From Kushneria marisflavi (lineage in GTDB: Bacteria; Pseudomonadota; Gammaproteobacteria; Pseudomonadales; Halomonadaceae): a stretch of DNA of 64,000 bases. The notes below the pieces were generated by a model that saw nothing but the letters and a program-made list of their open reading frames with translations, was not told the DNA's origin and searched no databases. Each line of letters starts with the position of its first letter. Within the stretch, counting starts at the first letter, position 1. The translations under genes and the position numbers were made by a program. Location: the NCBI RefSeq assembly GCF_002157205.1, contig NZ_CP021358.1, positions 310,001 to 374,000 of the forward strand, written 5' to 3'. Below are positions 28,718-39,124 of the stretch, one piece after another.

Positions 28718-29350
28718 TCAGCGTGTCGCAGGCGTGACGTCTGCTGTCTGCACGCCGCCGATAAAGGCCTGGATCAGATCATGATCCTTCACTCCGGCGC
28801 TGGCTTCCACCCCTCCAGAGACGTCTACACCGTAAGGCGTAACCTGATGAACGGCTTGTACGATGTTCTCCGGGGAAAGCCCACCCGCCAGAATGACCGG
28901 CAGCGCCAGATCTGCCGGAACACGTGACCAGTCAAAGACCTCGCCAGTACCCCCGGGAACGCCCGGGCGGTACGCATCCAGCAGCAGGCCGCGCGCGCGA
29001 TGGTAGCGGCTGGCCTGCTCATGAAGATCGATATCATCGCGCATGCGAAGCGCCTTGAGCCAGCTCATGCCATAAAGCTCGCAGGCCTCGGGCGGTTCCT
29101 CACCATGAAACTGCAGCATGTCGAGCCAGGGGGCACATTCGGCGATCAAATCAGGGGCCTGATCGACAAAAAGCCCGACCCGTGTCACAAACGGTGGCAC
29201 CCGGGCACTGAGCTGTTCAAGGCGCTCGGGCGTCAGCGCCCGCTTGCTGCCGGGCCACATGACAAATCCCAACGCATCGACCCCGGCTTTGACAGCGGCA
29301 TCAATATCCGCCTCGCGGGTCAGTCCACAAATCTTGATTCGGGTTCGCAT
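28718..29350 (-). CDS. trpF: Phosphoribosylanthranilate isomerase
   Basis: Third step of tryptophan synthesis, an Amadori rearrangement by a TIM barrel. It has 210 residues. The opening IKICGLTREADIDAA holds the catalytic Cys, and VDVSGGVEASAGVKDHD holds the phosphate-binding glycines. LPVILAGGLSPENI is also typical. Its ATG follows the truA stop with no gap (TAAATG), so translation is probably coupled. Confidence 0.95.
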   Translation of the reverse strand: MRTRIKICGLTREADIDAAVKAGVDALGFVMWPGSKRALTPERLEQLSARVPPFVTRVGLFVDQAPDLIAECAPWLDMLQFHGEEPPEACELYGMSWLKALRMRDDIDLHEQASRYHRARGLLLDAYRPGVPGGTGEVFDWSRVPADLALPVILAGGLSPENIVQAVHQVTPYGVDVSGGVEASAGVKDHDLIQAFIGGVQTADVTPATR

Positions 29351-30298
29351 TTACAGATGTCCTGCCGGTTCACCACGATAGACCGGACGCTGATAGTTCG
29401 AGACAGGCAGCGTACGCTCACCGGTCCATTCACCGCTGAAGTAAAGCTCTGCAGGCCCCAGCGGCTCGACCGGTAAATTGAAACGTGAATCATAGTACAC
29501 GTCCACGAAATGCAGGCCCTGCGCCGGAGCCGTGGCCTCGGAAAGCGTCCGATCCCGGCCTTCCAGAATCTCACGCGTGCGCGACACTTCGCGACGCCCG
29601 TCACCAACGGTCAGCAACACACCGGCAATGTTACGTACCATGTGATGTAAAAAGGCGTTGGCCTGGATGTCGATAACGACCAGCGGCCCGACCCGTGTGA
29701 CCTCGACAAAATGAACATGGCGCCAGGGCGTACTGGACTGACAGCCAGCAGCACGATAACCGGAAAAATCGTGCTCGCCGACCAGTACCTGCGCCGCTTC
29801 ATGCATGCGCCGCTCATCCAGTGGCGTGCGATGCCAGGTCATGTGCTCGGCATCAAGCGCTGGGGGCACCGGCTGATTGAGAATCACATAGCGATAGCGG
29901 CGGGCAAGGCTTGAAAAACGAGCATGAAAATCATGCGGCATGACACGTGCCCAGCGCACCGACATGTCACGCGGCAAATGTACGTTCGTTCCCATGACCC
30001 AGGCCTTTAACGCGCGCGCACTGTCTGTATCGAAATGCACGATCTGACGGGTCGCATGGACGCCGCTGTCGGTACGGCCACTGCACATGACCTCGATGGG
30101 CGATTGTGCGATGCGGGAAAGTGCCGTTTCGAGGGAGGCCTGAAGAGATGGACCATGACTCAGGCGCTGCCAGCCCTGATAGGCCGTGCCACGATACTCA
30201 AGGCCCAGCGCGATTCGACCGCTGACGCGCTCGTTTTCATCCATTCGTGTAAAAAGGGACATGTGACTCGGTAATGCAGGGGTACCCGGCCATGACAT
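29351..30298 (-). CDS. truA: tRNA pseudouridine(38-40) synthase
   Basis: Makes pseudouridine at positions 38-40 of tRNA anticodon arms. It has 315 residues. The catalytic aspartate is in SGRTDSGVHATRQIVHFD. Other TruA stretches include IALGLEYRGTAYQGWQ, FSSLARRYRYVI and NAFLHHMVRNIAGVLL. The ATG at 30298 has GGGAG seven bases upstream, so the longer form was kept although the conserved domain begins about 30 residues in. It is located between fimV and trpF, as in Pseudomonas. Confidence 0.93.
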   Translation of the reverse strand: MSWPGTPALPSHMSLFTRMDENERVSGRIALGLEYRGTAYQGWQRLSHGPSLQASLETALSRIAQSPIEVMCSGRTDSGVHATRQIVHFDTDSARALKAWVMGTNVHLPRDMSVRWARVMPHDFHARFSSLARRYRYVILNQPVPPALDAEHMTWHRTPLDERRMHEAAQVLVGEHDFSGYRAAGCQSSTPWRHVHFVEVTRVGPLVVIDIQANAFLHHMVRNIAGVLLTVGDGRREVSRTREILEGRDRTLSEATAPAQGLHFVDVYYDSRFNLPVEPLGPAELYFSGEWTGERTLPVSNYQRPVYRGEPAGHL

Positions 30299-30361
30299 CG
30301 CATGTCTCCCGGCCGGGCACCCTCATATAAGGGATTGAAGGATCGATATCGCCCCGGCTCG

Positions 30362-31942
30362 TCAACGATGACGGTGGGGAGAATCTGCATCGGGGCGCTC
30401 ATTATCCGTATCGCCACCCTCAAATGCCACCTCTTCCAGCGCCCACCCCTGAGGAAAGACAGCACCAGGGGTGGCAGGCAGATTCACGCGGTTACCTGAC
30501 CGGGGATCGGACATGTCCCATTCGATAGCATCAGAAGGCGCATCGCGATCCGGAAAGGACGATAAGGTCCACGCCGGAGCAAGCGTCGGCGAAGGATCAG
30601 ACGAGGGCATCGATGCCCCCTGACGGGCCTGGTCATCGTCTGCGCTATCGCAGGCATCCTGGCGCTCGGACATTGCCTCCAGTGCGGCCAGCGCCTGTAT
30701 CAATTGAGCATCCCCGGGATACTGCGCAAGTCCCTCCCTGAGCATGGTGATGGCATGCTCACGTCGTCCATGGCGTTGAAATACCTCGGCTTCTGCGCAG
30801 ATGGCTTCGACCTGCGCGCGATGCGCCGACCATGCCTCATCATATTCGTGGAGATCACTTCTCTCTGGAGCATCGTCCTCCCCCCCATCAGCAGCGGCCG
30901 TGCCTTCAAAAGGCGCCGTAGCCCCTGGTGTGGAAGAAAGCTCCTGAGCGCTGACCAGCCGGTAACGGCGCTGCCGCCAGCGACGTACCCCGGCCCATGC
31001 CCCTGCCAGTATTAAAAGGACCGCCGCGAGTACCCAGGTCCAGACAAAGCTGGTGTGGCGGCCGGCGCCGTTATCGAGCATGTGGGCTGCCGTTTGAGAC
31101 GACACCGCTGATGGCACGGTTTCGGCCCGAGGCACTTGCGAGGCAACGGTATCGGCCGCCAGCACCTGCTGATCAAGCTGATCCAGACGGCTTTCCAGCG
31201 CCTGCTGTCGCTGCGTCAGCGCCGCCAGCTCAGCGGTATCATCGGGCCTATCGTTGACAGGAGCTGCATTGAGGGACAATGCCCTGAGCGATGCCAGATC
31301 CGTTGCCAGTGCCGTCTGAGCGTCAAGGCTTGCGCGCAGTTGCTGCTCAAGACGATCAATTTTTTCCTCCAGAGCCGAAAGACGCTGATCGTCCCGCGCA
31401 GATGACTCCGAAGACGTCGCCTGCCGATCCGCCTCCGGATCGCGCCGTAGATTACTTGATGCCGGCACTCGAGTACGCGCTACCGGCCCATAGGCGGGTT
31501 TCCCGGCAGTCGGCACCTCACCGGCGCCAGAGGCTTCCGCAGTGGGCAGTAATGTCAGTTGAGGTGTTAACTCCCCCTCTGGCCAGCGAAGCGTGAGCAC
31601 CACATCCAGCCAGGGGGTATCGAGTGCGCGACTGCCCCGCAGGTCCAGGTACAGGTGACCCGGCGTCCCGTCGACGGCCAGGCGCAGAGTATCCGTATCG
31701 GCCGTTCGGGTGACATTCATGGCCTGCCAGCGCGCACTGTCTGCAAGCGTGACGCGAATATCATCGGCCCGCAGCGTTCCGGTATCCAGCAGCGCCACGC
31801 GTGCTCTCAGGGGTTCGTTGAACCCGGACATGACTTGAGGCGCGGCAATGCCCACGGCATGAGAGGCCATGGTCCATGACATCAATAACATGCCCAGCAG
31901 GTAGCCTCTTGAACGCAAACGACAGGGTCGTTCGGCCATCAT
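30362..31942 (-). CDS. fimV: FimV-like protein, short form
   Basis: An inner-membrane protein of 526 residues. It has a signal sequence (GYLLGMLLMSWTMASHA) and the N-terminal FimV domain (FNEPLRARVALLDTGTL, then TLRWPEGELTPQLTLL). A coiled coil (about residues 180-250) is followed by one membrane helix (TSFVWTWVLAAVLLILAGAW). The cytoplasmic end has TPR-like helices (YDEAWSAHRAQVEAICAEAE). FimV organises cell poles and type IV pilus or flagellar machinery in pseudomonads. Typical FimV proteins are longer and carry a LysM domain; I see none here. The acidic cytoplasmic part is typical of halophiles. Its place before truA supports the name. Confidence 0.85.
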   Translation of the reverse strand: MMAERPCRLRSRGYLLGMLLMSWTMASHAVGIAAPQVMSGFNEPLRARVALLDTGTLRADDIRVTLADSARWQAMNVTRTADTDTLRLAVDGTPGHLYLDLRGSRALDTPWLDVVLTLRWPEGELTPQLTLLPTAEASGAGEVPTAGKPAYGPVARTRVPASSNLRRDPEADRQATSSESSARDDQRLSALEEKIDRLEQQLRASLDAQTALATDLASLRALSLNAAPVNDRPDDTAELAALTQRQQALESRLDQLDQQVLAADTVASQVPRAETVPSAVSSQTAAHMLDNGAGRHTSFVWTWVLAAVLLILAGAWAGVRRWRQRRYRLVSAQELSSTPGATAPFEGTAAADGGEDDAPERSDLHEYDEAWSAHRAQVEAICAEAEVFQRHGRREHAITMLREGLAQYPGDAQLIQALAALEAMSERQDACDSADDDQARQGASMPSSDPSPTLAPAWTLSSFPDRDAPSDAIEWDMSDPRSGNRVNLPATPGAVFPQGWALEEVAFEGGDTDNERPDADSPHRHR

Positions 31943-31975
31943 GTTCTCCCGTCACTCTTTCCAGAGCCATCAATG

Positions 31976-32001
31976 AAAAAGGGCGCCTCGATGAGGCGCC
32001 C
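31976..32001 (-). terminator. Terminator after asd
   Basis: Perfect 9-base-pair stem GGGCGCCTC / GAGGCGCCC with a 3-base loop, followed on the minus strand by TTTTT. It separates asd from fimV. Confidence 0.9.
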
Positions 32002-32026
32002 CATGGTGCATAACGATGATGGTGCG

Positions 32027-33142
32027 TCAGTGACGCTCGACCAGAAGCGCCAGCATGCGGCGCAGTGGCTCGGCCGCGCCCCACAGCAGCTGATCGCCGA
32101 CCGTAAAGGCCGAGAGATACTCACCGCCCATGGCCATCTTGCGTAGACGGCCCACCGGTACATCAAGCGTTCCGGTGACGGCTGCCGGCGTCAGACGCGC
32201 CAGTGTCGCATCCTTGTCGTTGGGTACCACACTGACCCAGTCGTTATGACGTGCAATTCGATCCTCGATCTCGTCTATCGGCACATCGCGCGTCAACTTG
32301 ATCGTGAAGGCCTGAGCGTGAGAGCGCATCGAACCGACGCGAACGCACAGACCGTCGACCGGCACGGTATTGGGCGCCATGCCGAGAATCTTGTTGCTCT
32401 CGACGCCACCCTTCCACTCTTCCTTGCTCTGACCGTTGTCCAGTTTCTTGTCGATCCACGGCAGAAGACTGCCGCCCAGCGGTGCACCAAACTGATCGAT
32501 GGGGAAGTCACTACCACGCATGGTCTCAATGACCTTGCGATCGATGTCCAGAATGGCCGAGGCGGGATCATCCAGCTCGGCGCGAGCCGCATTGCCTACC
32601 ATCGACATCTGGTTGAGCAGCTCACGCATGTTCTGCGCTCCGGCACCGGAGGCTGCCTGATAGCTCATGGAGGTCATCCACTCGATGAGCCCGGCCTCAT
32701 ACAGGCCACCCAGCCCCATCAGCATCAGGCTGACCGTGCAGTTGCCGCCGGCAAACGTCTTGAACCCCTCATCCAGGCGCTGATCAATCACCTTGCGATT
32801 GACCGGATCCAGTACGATCACCGTATCATCAGCCATGCGCAGGGTGCTGGCAGCATCGATCCAGTAGCCCTTCCAGCCGGACTCACGAAGCCTTGAATAC
32901 ACCTCGCCGGTGTAATCGCCGCCCTGGCAGGTCACGATGACATCCAGCTCGGCCAGCGCCTGGATATCAAAGGCATCCTTGAGCGGCGGCACTTCCACGC
33001 CAACGTCCGGGCCGGGCTTGCCCGCCTGAGACGTGGTGAAAAAGATGGGCTCGATATGCTTGAAGCCGTCCTCTTCGAGCATGCGCTGCAGCAGTACGGA
33101 ACCCACCATACCGCGCCAGCCAACAAATCCGGTTCTCAACAT
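32027..33142 (-). CDS. asd: Aspartate-semialdehyde dehydrogenase
   Basis: Reduces beta-aspartyl phosphate to aspartate semialdehyde, the branch point to lysine, threonine and methionine. It has 371 residues. The NADP-binding start is [15 protein letters not shown]. The active-site cysteine is C135 in [28 protein letters not shown] and the later [12 protein letters not shown] are also conserved. The start overlaps the end of the upstream GNAT gene by seven bases, indicating one transcript. Confidence 0.96.
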   Translation of the reverse strand: MLRTGFVGWRGMVGSVLLQRMLEEDGFKHIEPIFFTTSQAGKPGPDVGVEVPPLKDAFDIQALAELDVIVTCQGGDYTGEVYSRLRESGWKGYWIDAASTLRMADDTVIVLDPVNRKVIDQRLDEGFKTFAGGNCTVSLMLMGLGGLYEAGLIEWMTSMSYQAASGAGAQNMRELLNQMSMVGNAARAELDDPASAILDIDRKVIETMRGSDFPIDQFGAPLGGSLLPWIDKKLDNGQSKEEWKGGVESNKILGMAPNTVPVDGLCVRVGSMRSHAQAFTIKLTRDVPIDEIEDRIARHNDWVSVVPNDKDATLARLTPAAVTGTLDVPVGRLRKMAMGGEYLSAFTVGDQLLWGAAEPLRRMLALLVERH

Positions 33143-33744
33143 CTTGTGTTCCCCTGTTGTGATAAGTGATGGATACCTGTTTCGTTCGACTCGCGCTGCG
33201 CCTCGATCGCCTGCTCAAGGCGTGGGTGCAGGCGTGCCATTTCCAGACTGTCCAGATAGCGGCCATGGCCAAAGGATATACCGCGACTCAGGCCCTCTCT
33301 AACGAAGCCGTGTCGCTCGTAAAGATCGATCGCCCGATGGTTGTGGCTATAGACTCCAAGGCTCAACCGGGTCACATTCAACCAGTTGTCTGCCAGATCA
33401 ATGGCCGCTCTTAAAAGCTGACTGCCGATCCCCTGACCGGCGTAGTCGGGATGCACGGCAAGCCCGATCGTTCGAACATGCGCCACGCGCGCCGAGGCGG
33501 CAACCGGATGCAGTCCGATCAGTCCCAGCAGCGCCTCAGGCGTTTCGGGATGGCAGGCGGCGAGCATGTGGTGACCGTGATCCATGCGTTCAAGGCGCTG
33601 CTGCCAATCGGATAGCGAGCTGAACGGCAGCTGCAGCGTGTTGGGAAAAACGTCGTCATGATTGAACATATGACAGACGGCCTCGGCATCTGCCATGCTG
33701 GCCTGACGAATCAACCAGCGCTGTCTTTCCCTCTTCCCTGACAT
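33136..33744 (-). CDS. GNAT-family N-acetyltransferase (RimJ/SpeG-like)
   Basis: A 202-residue acetyltransferase. The acetyl-CoA site is [44 protein letters not shown] is the usual GNAT motif B region. The ATG at 33744 has GGAGG four bases upstream and was preferred to an upstream start at 33813. The protein substrate is unknown. The gene lies between leuB and asd and overlaps asd. Confidence 0.88.
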   Translation of the reverse strand: MSGKRERQRWLIRQASMADAEAVCHMFNHDDVFPNTLQLPFSSLSDWQQRLERMDHGHHMLAACHPETPEALLGLIGLHPVAASARVAHVRTIGLAVHPDYAGQGIGSQLLRAAIDLADNWLNVTRLSLGVYSHNHRAIDLYERHGFVREGLSRGISFGHGRYLDSLEMARLHPRLEQAIEAQRESNETGIHHLSQQGNTRC

Positions 33745-33850
33745 GCCCCCTCCGTTATCCACGTGCCTACCGGTTTTCAGTCTACCACCCGCGCCGCGCA
33801 TGACCAGCCGCATTACCCATCGTGTGAAGAGGCCCGACAGGACGGCAAGA

Positions 33851-33884
33851 CAAAACGGCAGCGAACCGTTACGTTCGCTGCCGT
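33851..33884 (-). terminator. Terminator after leuB
   Basis: A perfect 12-base-pair stem ACGGCAGCGAAC / GTTCGCTGCCGT with a 6-base loop is followed on the minus strand by TTTTG. Confidence 0.88.
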
Positions 33885-33940
33885 CAAGAGGTGCCCTGCA
33901 TGTTTTAAAGGCACCCGGTTACCTGCCTACACAACCCGGC

Positions 33941-35026
33941 TCAGATGCTGGCCTCAAACGCCGCCACCACAGCGTCTCCCATCTCTTCGGTCGTGACCTG
34001 ACGCGTGCCGTCATAGGCGATGTCTGCCGTACGCAGGTTCTGATCCAGCACAGCCCCCACGGCCCGCTCGATACGATCGGCCAGCGCCGGGGCGTCCAGT
34101 GAATAGCGCAGCATCATGGCCACCGACAAAATGGTCGCCAGCGGGTTGGCCAGGCCCTGGCCGGCGATGTCCGGCGCGCTGCCGTGGCAGGGCTCGAACA
34201 TGCCCTGACCGCTCTCATTGAGCGAGGCCGACGGCAGCATGCCGATCGAGCCGGTCAGCATGGCAGCAGCATCGGAGAGAATATCGCCAAACATGTTGCC
34301 GGTGACGATGACATCGAACTGCTTGGGCGCACGCACCAGCTGCATGGCGGCGTTGTCCACGTACATGTGCGACAGCTCGACATCCGGATATTCGGGCGCC
34401 AGCTCGTTCATGATATCGCGCCACAGGATGGTCACTTCCAGCACATTGGCCTTGTCGACGCTGCAGAGCTTCTTGTTGCGCTTTTGCGCCATTTCAAACG
34501 CCACCCGGCCGATACGACGAATCTCGTGCTCGTCATAGATATAGGTGTTGTAGCCGTAGCGCGTGCCGTCTTCACGGGTCTCGCGACCGCGTGGCTGACC
34601 GAAGTAAATGCCACCGGTCAGCTCGCGCACAATCATGATATCAAGGCCTGAGACCACTTCCGGCTTGAGACTCGAGGCCTCGACCAGCTGCGGATACAAA
34701 AGCGCCGGACGCAGATTGCCAAAAAGGTTCAGCTCCTTGCGAAGGGCCAGCAGTCCCTTTTCCGGACGGTTGGCAATATCGGGCATGGTGTCCCACTTCG
34801 GTCCGCCCACGGCGCCCAGCAAAATGGCATCCGACGCCTTTGCCTTCTCAAGCGTCTCGGCCGCCAGCGGCACGCCGGAACGATCGATCTCGGCACCACC
34901 GACCGGGGCCTCCTCGATGTCGATATCAAGACCGGCCTCACGACAGGCTTCGAGCACGCGGCGCGCCTGACGGGTAATTTCGGGGCCGATACCATCGCCC
35001 GGCAGTACCAGAATCTTCTTGCTCAT
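33941..35026 (-). CDS. leuB: 3-isopropylmalate dehydrogenase
   Basis: Oxidises and decarboxylates 3-isopropylmalate in leucine synthesis. It has 361 residues. [17 protein letters not shown] opens the family fold. [14 protein letters not shown] and [19 protein letters not shown] carry substrate- and metal-binding residues. It follows the methyltransferase gene by nine bases and is the last gene of the leu cluster, closed by a strong terminator. Confidence 0.97.
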   Translation of the reverse strand: MSKKILVLPGDGIGPEITRQARRVLEACREAGLDIDIEEAPVGGAEIDRSGVPLAAETLEKAKASDAILLGAVGGPKWDTMPDIANRPEKGLLALRKELNLFGNLRPALLYPQLVEASSLKPEVVSGLDIMIVRELTGGIYFGQPRGRETREDGTRYGYNTYIYDEHEIRRIGRVAFEMAQKRNKKLCSVDKANVLEVTILWRDIMNELAPEYPDVELSHMYVDNAAMQLVRAPKQFDVIVTGNMFGDILSDAAAMLTGSIGMLPSASLNESGQGMFEPCHGSAPDIAGQGLANPLATILSVAMMLRYSLDAPALADRIERAVGAVLDQNLRTADIAYDGTRQVTTEEMGDAVVAAFEASI

Positions 35027-35035
35027 GCGTTTTCC

Positions 35036-35818
35036 TTAAAATGGCGCTCTGATCGCCCAAAGCACCAGCATATCGGTAGTGAACGATCCATCATCGGTGA
35101 TCTCGAAAGCATCACGCACTTCCTGACCGACCTGTCCCTGAAGGTGCAAAATTGCATCGCGCATCACATCAGGTGTGCGCATGCGCGCAATCCATGTCTC
35201 GAAATCCAGTTTTAGACGCTGACGCGTGCTGGATGTCACGACAAGCCCGGCCTCGCCGACCATTTGCGCCCATTCGCTCGGGGTGTAATCACGAACATGG
35301 CTGGTGTCGCGCAGCATTTCGATCGTTTGCAGAAAACTATCGAAAAGCGGCTGCTCCGAGGCGGTCACATCAATAAACGCCGCCACGCCACCAGGCTTCA
35401 GGACACGCCTGGCTTCACGCAGCGCCAGCCCGACATCGCGCCAGTGATGGGCAGAGAAGCGACTGCACACCATATCAAAGCTGCCATCGGCAAAGGGCAG
35501 CGATTCGGCAACGCCCTGTACCGTACGGATGTTGTTCAGCCCCCGCTCTGAAGCCGCACCGGCCACCACTTCAAGCATCCGTGGCGACAGGTCATAGGCG
35601 ACCACCTCGTCAACCAGATCGGACACCCTGAAGCTCACATGACCGGCGCCACAGCCAAGATCGAGCACGCGCGCATGGCCCATGTCTCTGAGATACTCAC
35701 GCAGCTGGGCAAACTCCTGCCCCTCGGCGTGAACGTGACTGCTCAGATAGGCAGCGGCCTGCTCGCCGAACTGGCGCTCGACGACGGCGCTGTGATCCTT
35801 CGAGCGCGTCTCATGCAT
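35036..35818 (-). CDS. Class I SAM-dependent methyltransferase (UbiE/YafE-like)
   Basis: A 260-residue enzyme. The SAM-binding motif I is [31 protein letters not shown] is the acidic motif, and [18 protein letters not shown] follows. It resembles small-molecule methyltransferases of the Methyltransf_11 group. The ATG at 35818 overlaps the leuD stop by eight bases, so translation is coupled to leuD. A methyltransferase inside a leucine operon has no obvious role in leucine synthesis; the substrate is unknown. Confidence 0.88.
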   Translation of the reverse strand: MHETRSKDHSAVVERQFGEQAAAYLSSHVHAEGQEFAQLREYLRDMGHARVLDLGCGAGHVSFRVSDLVDEVVAYDLSPRMLEVVAGAASERGLNNIRTVQGVAESLPFADGSFDMVCSRFSAHHWRDVGLALREARRVLKPGGVAAFIDVTASEQPLFDSFLQTIEMLRDTSHVRDYTPSEWAQMVGEAGLVVTSSTRQRLKLDFETWIARMRTPDVMRDAILHLQGQVGQEVRDAFEITDDGSFTTDMLVLWAIRAPF

Positions 35819-36458
35819 CACGAAACAGCCACGGCTGAGCCGCGCGATGATGAGTTTCAAACGCGCGGATGGCCTCGCTGTTATCGGTCAGCGTCAGGCC
35901 GATATCATCAAGGCCGTTTTCGAGGCAGTACTTGCGAAACGGATCGACGTCGAACTCGATGGCCTCACCCTCCGGCGTCATGATCTTCTGCTCGATCAGA
36001 TCGACATCCAGACGATAGCCCGGGTTCTGCTCAACGGCCTTGAACAGTCGATCCACCGTGGCTTCATCCAGCTGGATCAGCAACAGGCCGTTCTTGAAAG
36101 CATTGTTGAAGAAGATATCGGCAAAGCTCGGCGCGATGATGACGCGAAAGCCGAAGTCTTCCAGCGCCCAGGGGGCGTGTTCACGGGAGCTGCCGCAACC
36201 AAAGTTCTTTCGTGCCAGCAAAACGCTGGCACCTTCATAACGCGGCTGATTAAGCACGAAATCCGGATTGACTGGCCGGTTCGAGCAGTCCTGTCCCGGG
36301 TAGCCCTCGTCGAGATAGCGCAGCTCATCAAAAAGATTGGGGCCAAAGCCGGTGCGCTTGATCGACTTGAGAAACTGCTTGGGAATGATCAGGTCGGTAT
36401 CGACATTGGCACGATCCAGCGGCGCAACCAGACCCTTTTGACGGATAAAGGCTTTCAT
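35811..36458 (-). CDS. leuD: 3-isopropylmalate dehydratase small subunit
   Basis: The small subunit of the LeuCD isomerase that interconverts 2- and 3-isopropylmalate. It has 215 residues. [16 protein letters not shown] and [18 protein letters not shown] are the family signatures. It follows leuC by 33 bases and overlaps the methyltransferase gene downstream. Confidence 0.97.
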   Translation of the reverse strand: MKAFIRQKGLVAPLDRANVDTDLIIPKQFLKSIKRTGFGPNLFDELRYLDEGYPGQDCSNRPVNPDFVLNQPRYEGASVLLARKNFGCGSSREHAPWALEDFGFRVIIAPSFADIFFNNAFKNGLLLIQLDEATVDRLFKAVEQNPGYRLDVDLIEQKIMTPEGEAIEFDVDPFRKYCLENGLDDIGLTLTDNSEAIRAFETHHRAAQPWLFRDA

Positions 36459-36491
36459 GGTGTTTTCCTTGAAAATGGCGTGGACGAGCGC

Positions 36492-37949
36492 TTAAAGCCC
36501 GGCAGCGCGCCTGGCAGGCGCAGGGGTGTCGACAAACTCGCGAACATCGACGAAGTGACCGGCCACGGCCGCAGCGGCCGCCATCGCCGGGCTGACCAGA
36601 TGCGTCCGTCCGCCATAGCCCTGACGTCCTTCGAAATTACGGTTCGAGGTCGAGGCGCAGTGCTCGCCTGCTCCCAGCTTGTCGGCGTTCATGGCCAAAC
36701 ACATGGAACAGCCCGCCTCCCGCCATTCAAATCCGGCGTCAATGAATACCTGATCCAGCCCCTCCTGCTCGGCCTGACGCTTCACCAGACCGGAGCCCGG
36801 AACCACCATGGCCTGCTTGAGCGTGCCGGCCACTTGGCGCCCCTTGACCACGGCGGCGGCCGCGCGCAGATCCTCTATACGGGCATTGGTGCACGAACCG
36901 ATGAACACGCGATCAAGCTGAATGTCGGTGATCTTCTGCCCGGCGTGCAGCCCCATGTATTCCAGCGCACGAGTAATGCCGCGACGCGTGGTCTCATCCG
37001 TGGCCTGCGCCGGGTCAGGCACGCAGTCATGAATGCCCACGACCATTTCAGGGCTGGTCCCCCAGCTGACCTGCGGCTCGATGGCGGCAGCGTCCAGCGT
37101 AACGACCTTGTCGAAAACGGCGTCATCGTCGGAGACCAGCGAACGCCAGCTCTCGACGGCGGCGTCCCACTGCTCGGGCGTGGGCGCAAAGGGACGTCCC
37201 TTGACGTAATTGATGGTGGTGTCATCGACCGCCACCAGCCCGACGCGAGCCCCCGCCTCGATGGCCATGTTGCAGATCGTCATGCGGCCTTCCATGGAGA
37301 GATCACGGATGGCGCTGCCGGCAAATTCGATGGCACAGCCGGTGCCTCCTGCCGTGCCGATCTCGCCGATAATGGCCAGCACGATGTCCTTGGCGGTGAC
37401 ATGAGGCCCAAGCTGACCTTCAACACGCACCTGCATGTTCTTCATCTTGCGCTGGATCAGACACTGCGTGGCCAGCACGTGCTCGACTTCGGAAGTACCG
37501 ATGCCATGCGCCAGTGCGCCGAAGGCGCCGTGAGTGGCGGTATGGGAGTCACCGCACACCACGGTCATGCCCGGCAATGTCGCACCCTGCTCCGGGCCAA
37601 TGATGTGCACGATCCCCTGACGGACATCGTTGATGCCGAAGGTCTCGATGCCAAAGCTTGTGGTGTTGTCATCCAGCGTCTGGACCTGAATGCGCGAGAC
37701 ATTGTCCTCGATGCCTTCGATCCCGGCACTGCGTTCTTTAAGAGAGGTCGGCACATTGTGGTCAGCCGTGGCGATGTTGGCATCGATGCGCCAGGGACGA
37801 CGATTGGCCAAGCGCAGCCCTTCAAAGGCCTGTGGCGAGGTCACCTCATGGAGCAGATGACGATCGATATAGATCAGTGAAGTGCCGTCATCGCGGCTGG
37901 ATACCAGATGCGATGCCCAGAGCTTGTCATAAAGCGTCTGTCCTGCCAT
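36492..37949 (-). CDS. leuC: 3-isopropylmalate dehydratase large subunit
   Basis: The Fe-S subunit of isopropylmalate isomerase. It has 485 residues from the ATG at 37949 ([11 protein letters not shown]), which has AGGAGAGA upstream. The 4Fe-4S cysteines are in [13 protein letters not shown] and [33 protein letters not shown] is also conserved. An in-frame start as far as 38090 exists but has no aconitase-type sequence. It is the first gene of leuC-leuD-methyltransferase-leuB and is divergent from a LysR gene. Confidence 0.97.
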   Translation of the reverse strand: MAGQTLYDKLWASHLVSSRDDGTSLIYIDRHLLHEVTSPQAFEGLRLANRRPWRIDANIATADHNVPTSLKERSAGIEGIEDNVSRIQVQTLDDNTTSFGIETFGINDVRQGIVHIIGPEQGATLPGMTVVCGDSHTATHGAFGALAHGIGTSEVEHVLATQCLIQRKMKNMQVRVEGQLGPHVTAKDIVLAIIGEIGTAGGTGCAIEFAGSAIRDLSMEGRMTICNMAIEAGARVGLVAVDDTTINYVKGRPFAPTPEQWDAAVESWRSLVSDDDAVFDKVVTLDAAAIEPQVSWGTSPEMVVGIHDCVPDPAQATDETTRRGITRALEYMGLHAGQKITDIQLDRVFIGSCTNARIEDLRAAAAVVKGRQVAGTLKQAMVVPGSGLVKRQAEQEGLDQVFIDAGFEWREAGCSMCLAMNADKLGAGEHCASTSNRNFEGRQGYGGRTHLVSPAMAAAAAVAGHFVDVREFVDTPAPARRAAGL

Positions 37950-38055
37950 GTCGTCTCTCCTTGCGCCAGAGGCGCGTTCACGGTCCGTGATGTTTGAGGC
38001 TCTTGTGATGTGGCCCATTGACACCTGTCTGGCGTCTACACTACGCCGCGATATA

Positions 38056-38083
38056 CCATGAAAGCAATTCATCCTATTCATGG
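38056..38083. promoter_or_regulatory. Nested palindromes between leuC and the divergent LysR gene, probable operator
   Basis: CCATGAA at 38056-38062 and TTCATGG at 38077-38083 form a perfect 7-base inverted repeat with a 14-base centre. Inside lies a second dyad, ATGAA-N5-TTCAT (38058-38072), which fits the LysR T-N11-A rule (T at 38059, A at 38071). It is 22 bases before the regulator start and about 105 bases from leuC. Confidence 0.6.
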
Positions 38084-38105
38084 CATGCATTCCTGAGAGG
38101 AATCG

Positions 38106-38993
38106 ATGGAAACCGAAAGCCTGCGTGCCTTTGTGGCCGTGGCCGAATGCGGCTCGTTTTCGCTGGCCGCCGAGCAGATCTACCTGACCCAGTCAGCAGT
38201 GAGCAAACGCATTGCCACACTCGAGTCCCAAACGGATGCGCGTCTATTTGATCGCATTGGCCGACGCATTGCCCTGACCGAGGCAGGCCACCTGCTGCTG
38301 CCCCGTGCGCGTGAAATTCTAGGGCTGTTCGAGGATACCCAGCGCGCACTGACCAGCCTGAGCGGGCACGTGCGCGGCAGACTGAGTCTTGCCACCAGTC
38401 ACCACATCGGCCTGCATCGCCTGCCTTCAATTCTGCGGCGATATACCCAGCGCTGGCCTGATGTGCGACTGGACATGCGCTTTCTCGACTCCGAGCAGGC
38501 CTATCAGGGGGTTCTGGACGGCTCACTTGAACTGGCACTGGCAACCCTTGCCCCGCAGACCGCCAAGCCCTTGATGGCCACCCCCCTATGGCTCGACAGG
38601 CTTCACTTCGTCTGTGCCCCGGATCACCCGCTGGTGCGCCAGTCCGCGCTCACCCTTGATGCCCTGAGCCGGGTTGACGCCGTCCTGCCCGGCGAGCAGA
38701 CCTTTACCCGTGCCATGGTCACAAATGTTTTTCATCGCGCCGGATGTGAGGTCAGCGTCGCCATGTCCACCAACCACATGGAAACGCTCAAGATGATGGT
38801 CAGCATCGGGCTCGGCTGGAGCGTGCTGCCAGAAACCCTGCTCGATGAAAGCGTTCACGTTCTCAGGGTCGATCATCCGCCCATCGAGCGGCCACTGGGC
38901 TATCTATTTCATGAAAATCGCACGCTCTCAAACGCCGCACGCGCCATGATCGATTTGCTTGAAGCCTCACGCCGGCCCTCCGACAACGTCTGA
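38106..38993 (+). CDS. LysR-family regulator, probably of the leu operon
   Basis: A 295-residue LysR protein. The helix-turn-helix is [20 protein letters not shown], and the sensor domain runs from [18 protein letters not shown]. It is divergent from leuC with only 156 bases between the two starts. A LysR-type dyad lies in that gap, and the same arrangement is known in pseudomonads. Control of leuCDB, together with autoregulation, is the simplest inference; 2-isopropylmalate would be a reasonable effector but nothing in the sequence proves it. Confidence 0.82.
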   Translation: METESLRAFVAVAECGSFSLAAEQIYLTQSAVSKRIATLESQTDARLFDRIGRRIALTEAGHLLLPRAREILGLFEDTQRALTSLSGHVRGRLSLATSHHIGLHRLPSILRRYTQRWPDVRLDMRFLDSEQAYQGVLDGSLELALATLAPQTAKPLMATPLWLDRLHFVCAPDHPLVRQSALTLDALSRVDAVLPGEQTFTRAMVTNVFHRAGCEVSVAMSTNHMETLKMMVSIGLGWSVLPETLLDESVHVLRVDHPPIERPLGYLFHENRTLSNAARAMIDLLEASRRPSDNV

Positions 38994-39124
38994 ACCGTGC
39001 CCGACAGATCACGCGAGAGTTGCATCAAAGGCTCCGCCGTGGTGCCATCGCGGCCTGAAAGCTCCCCTGTTTGATATAACGATAACCCGACCAATAACAA
39101 CACAACGTCTTGCAAGGAATGACC

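Noticed and set aside
35847..37880. A 677-codon open frame on the plus strand opposite leuD and leuC
   Set aside because: It is fully antisense to two clearly conserved genes, has no recognisable domain, and has the composition expected from reading GC-rich codons backwards.
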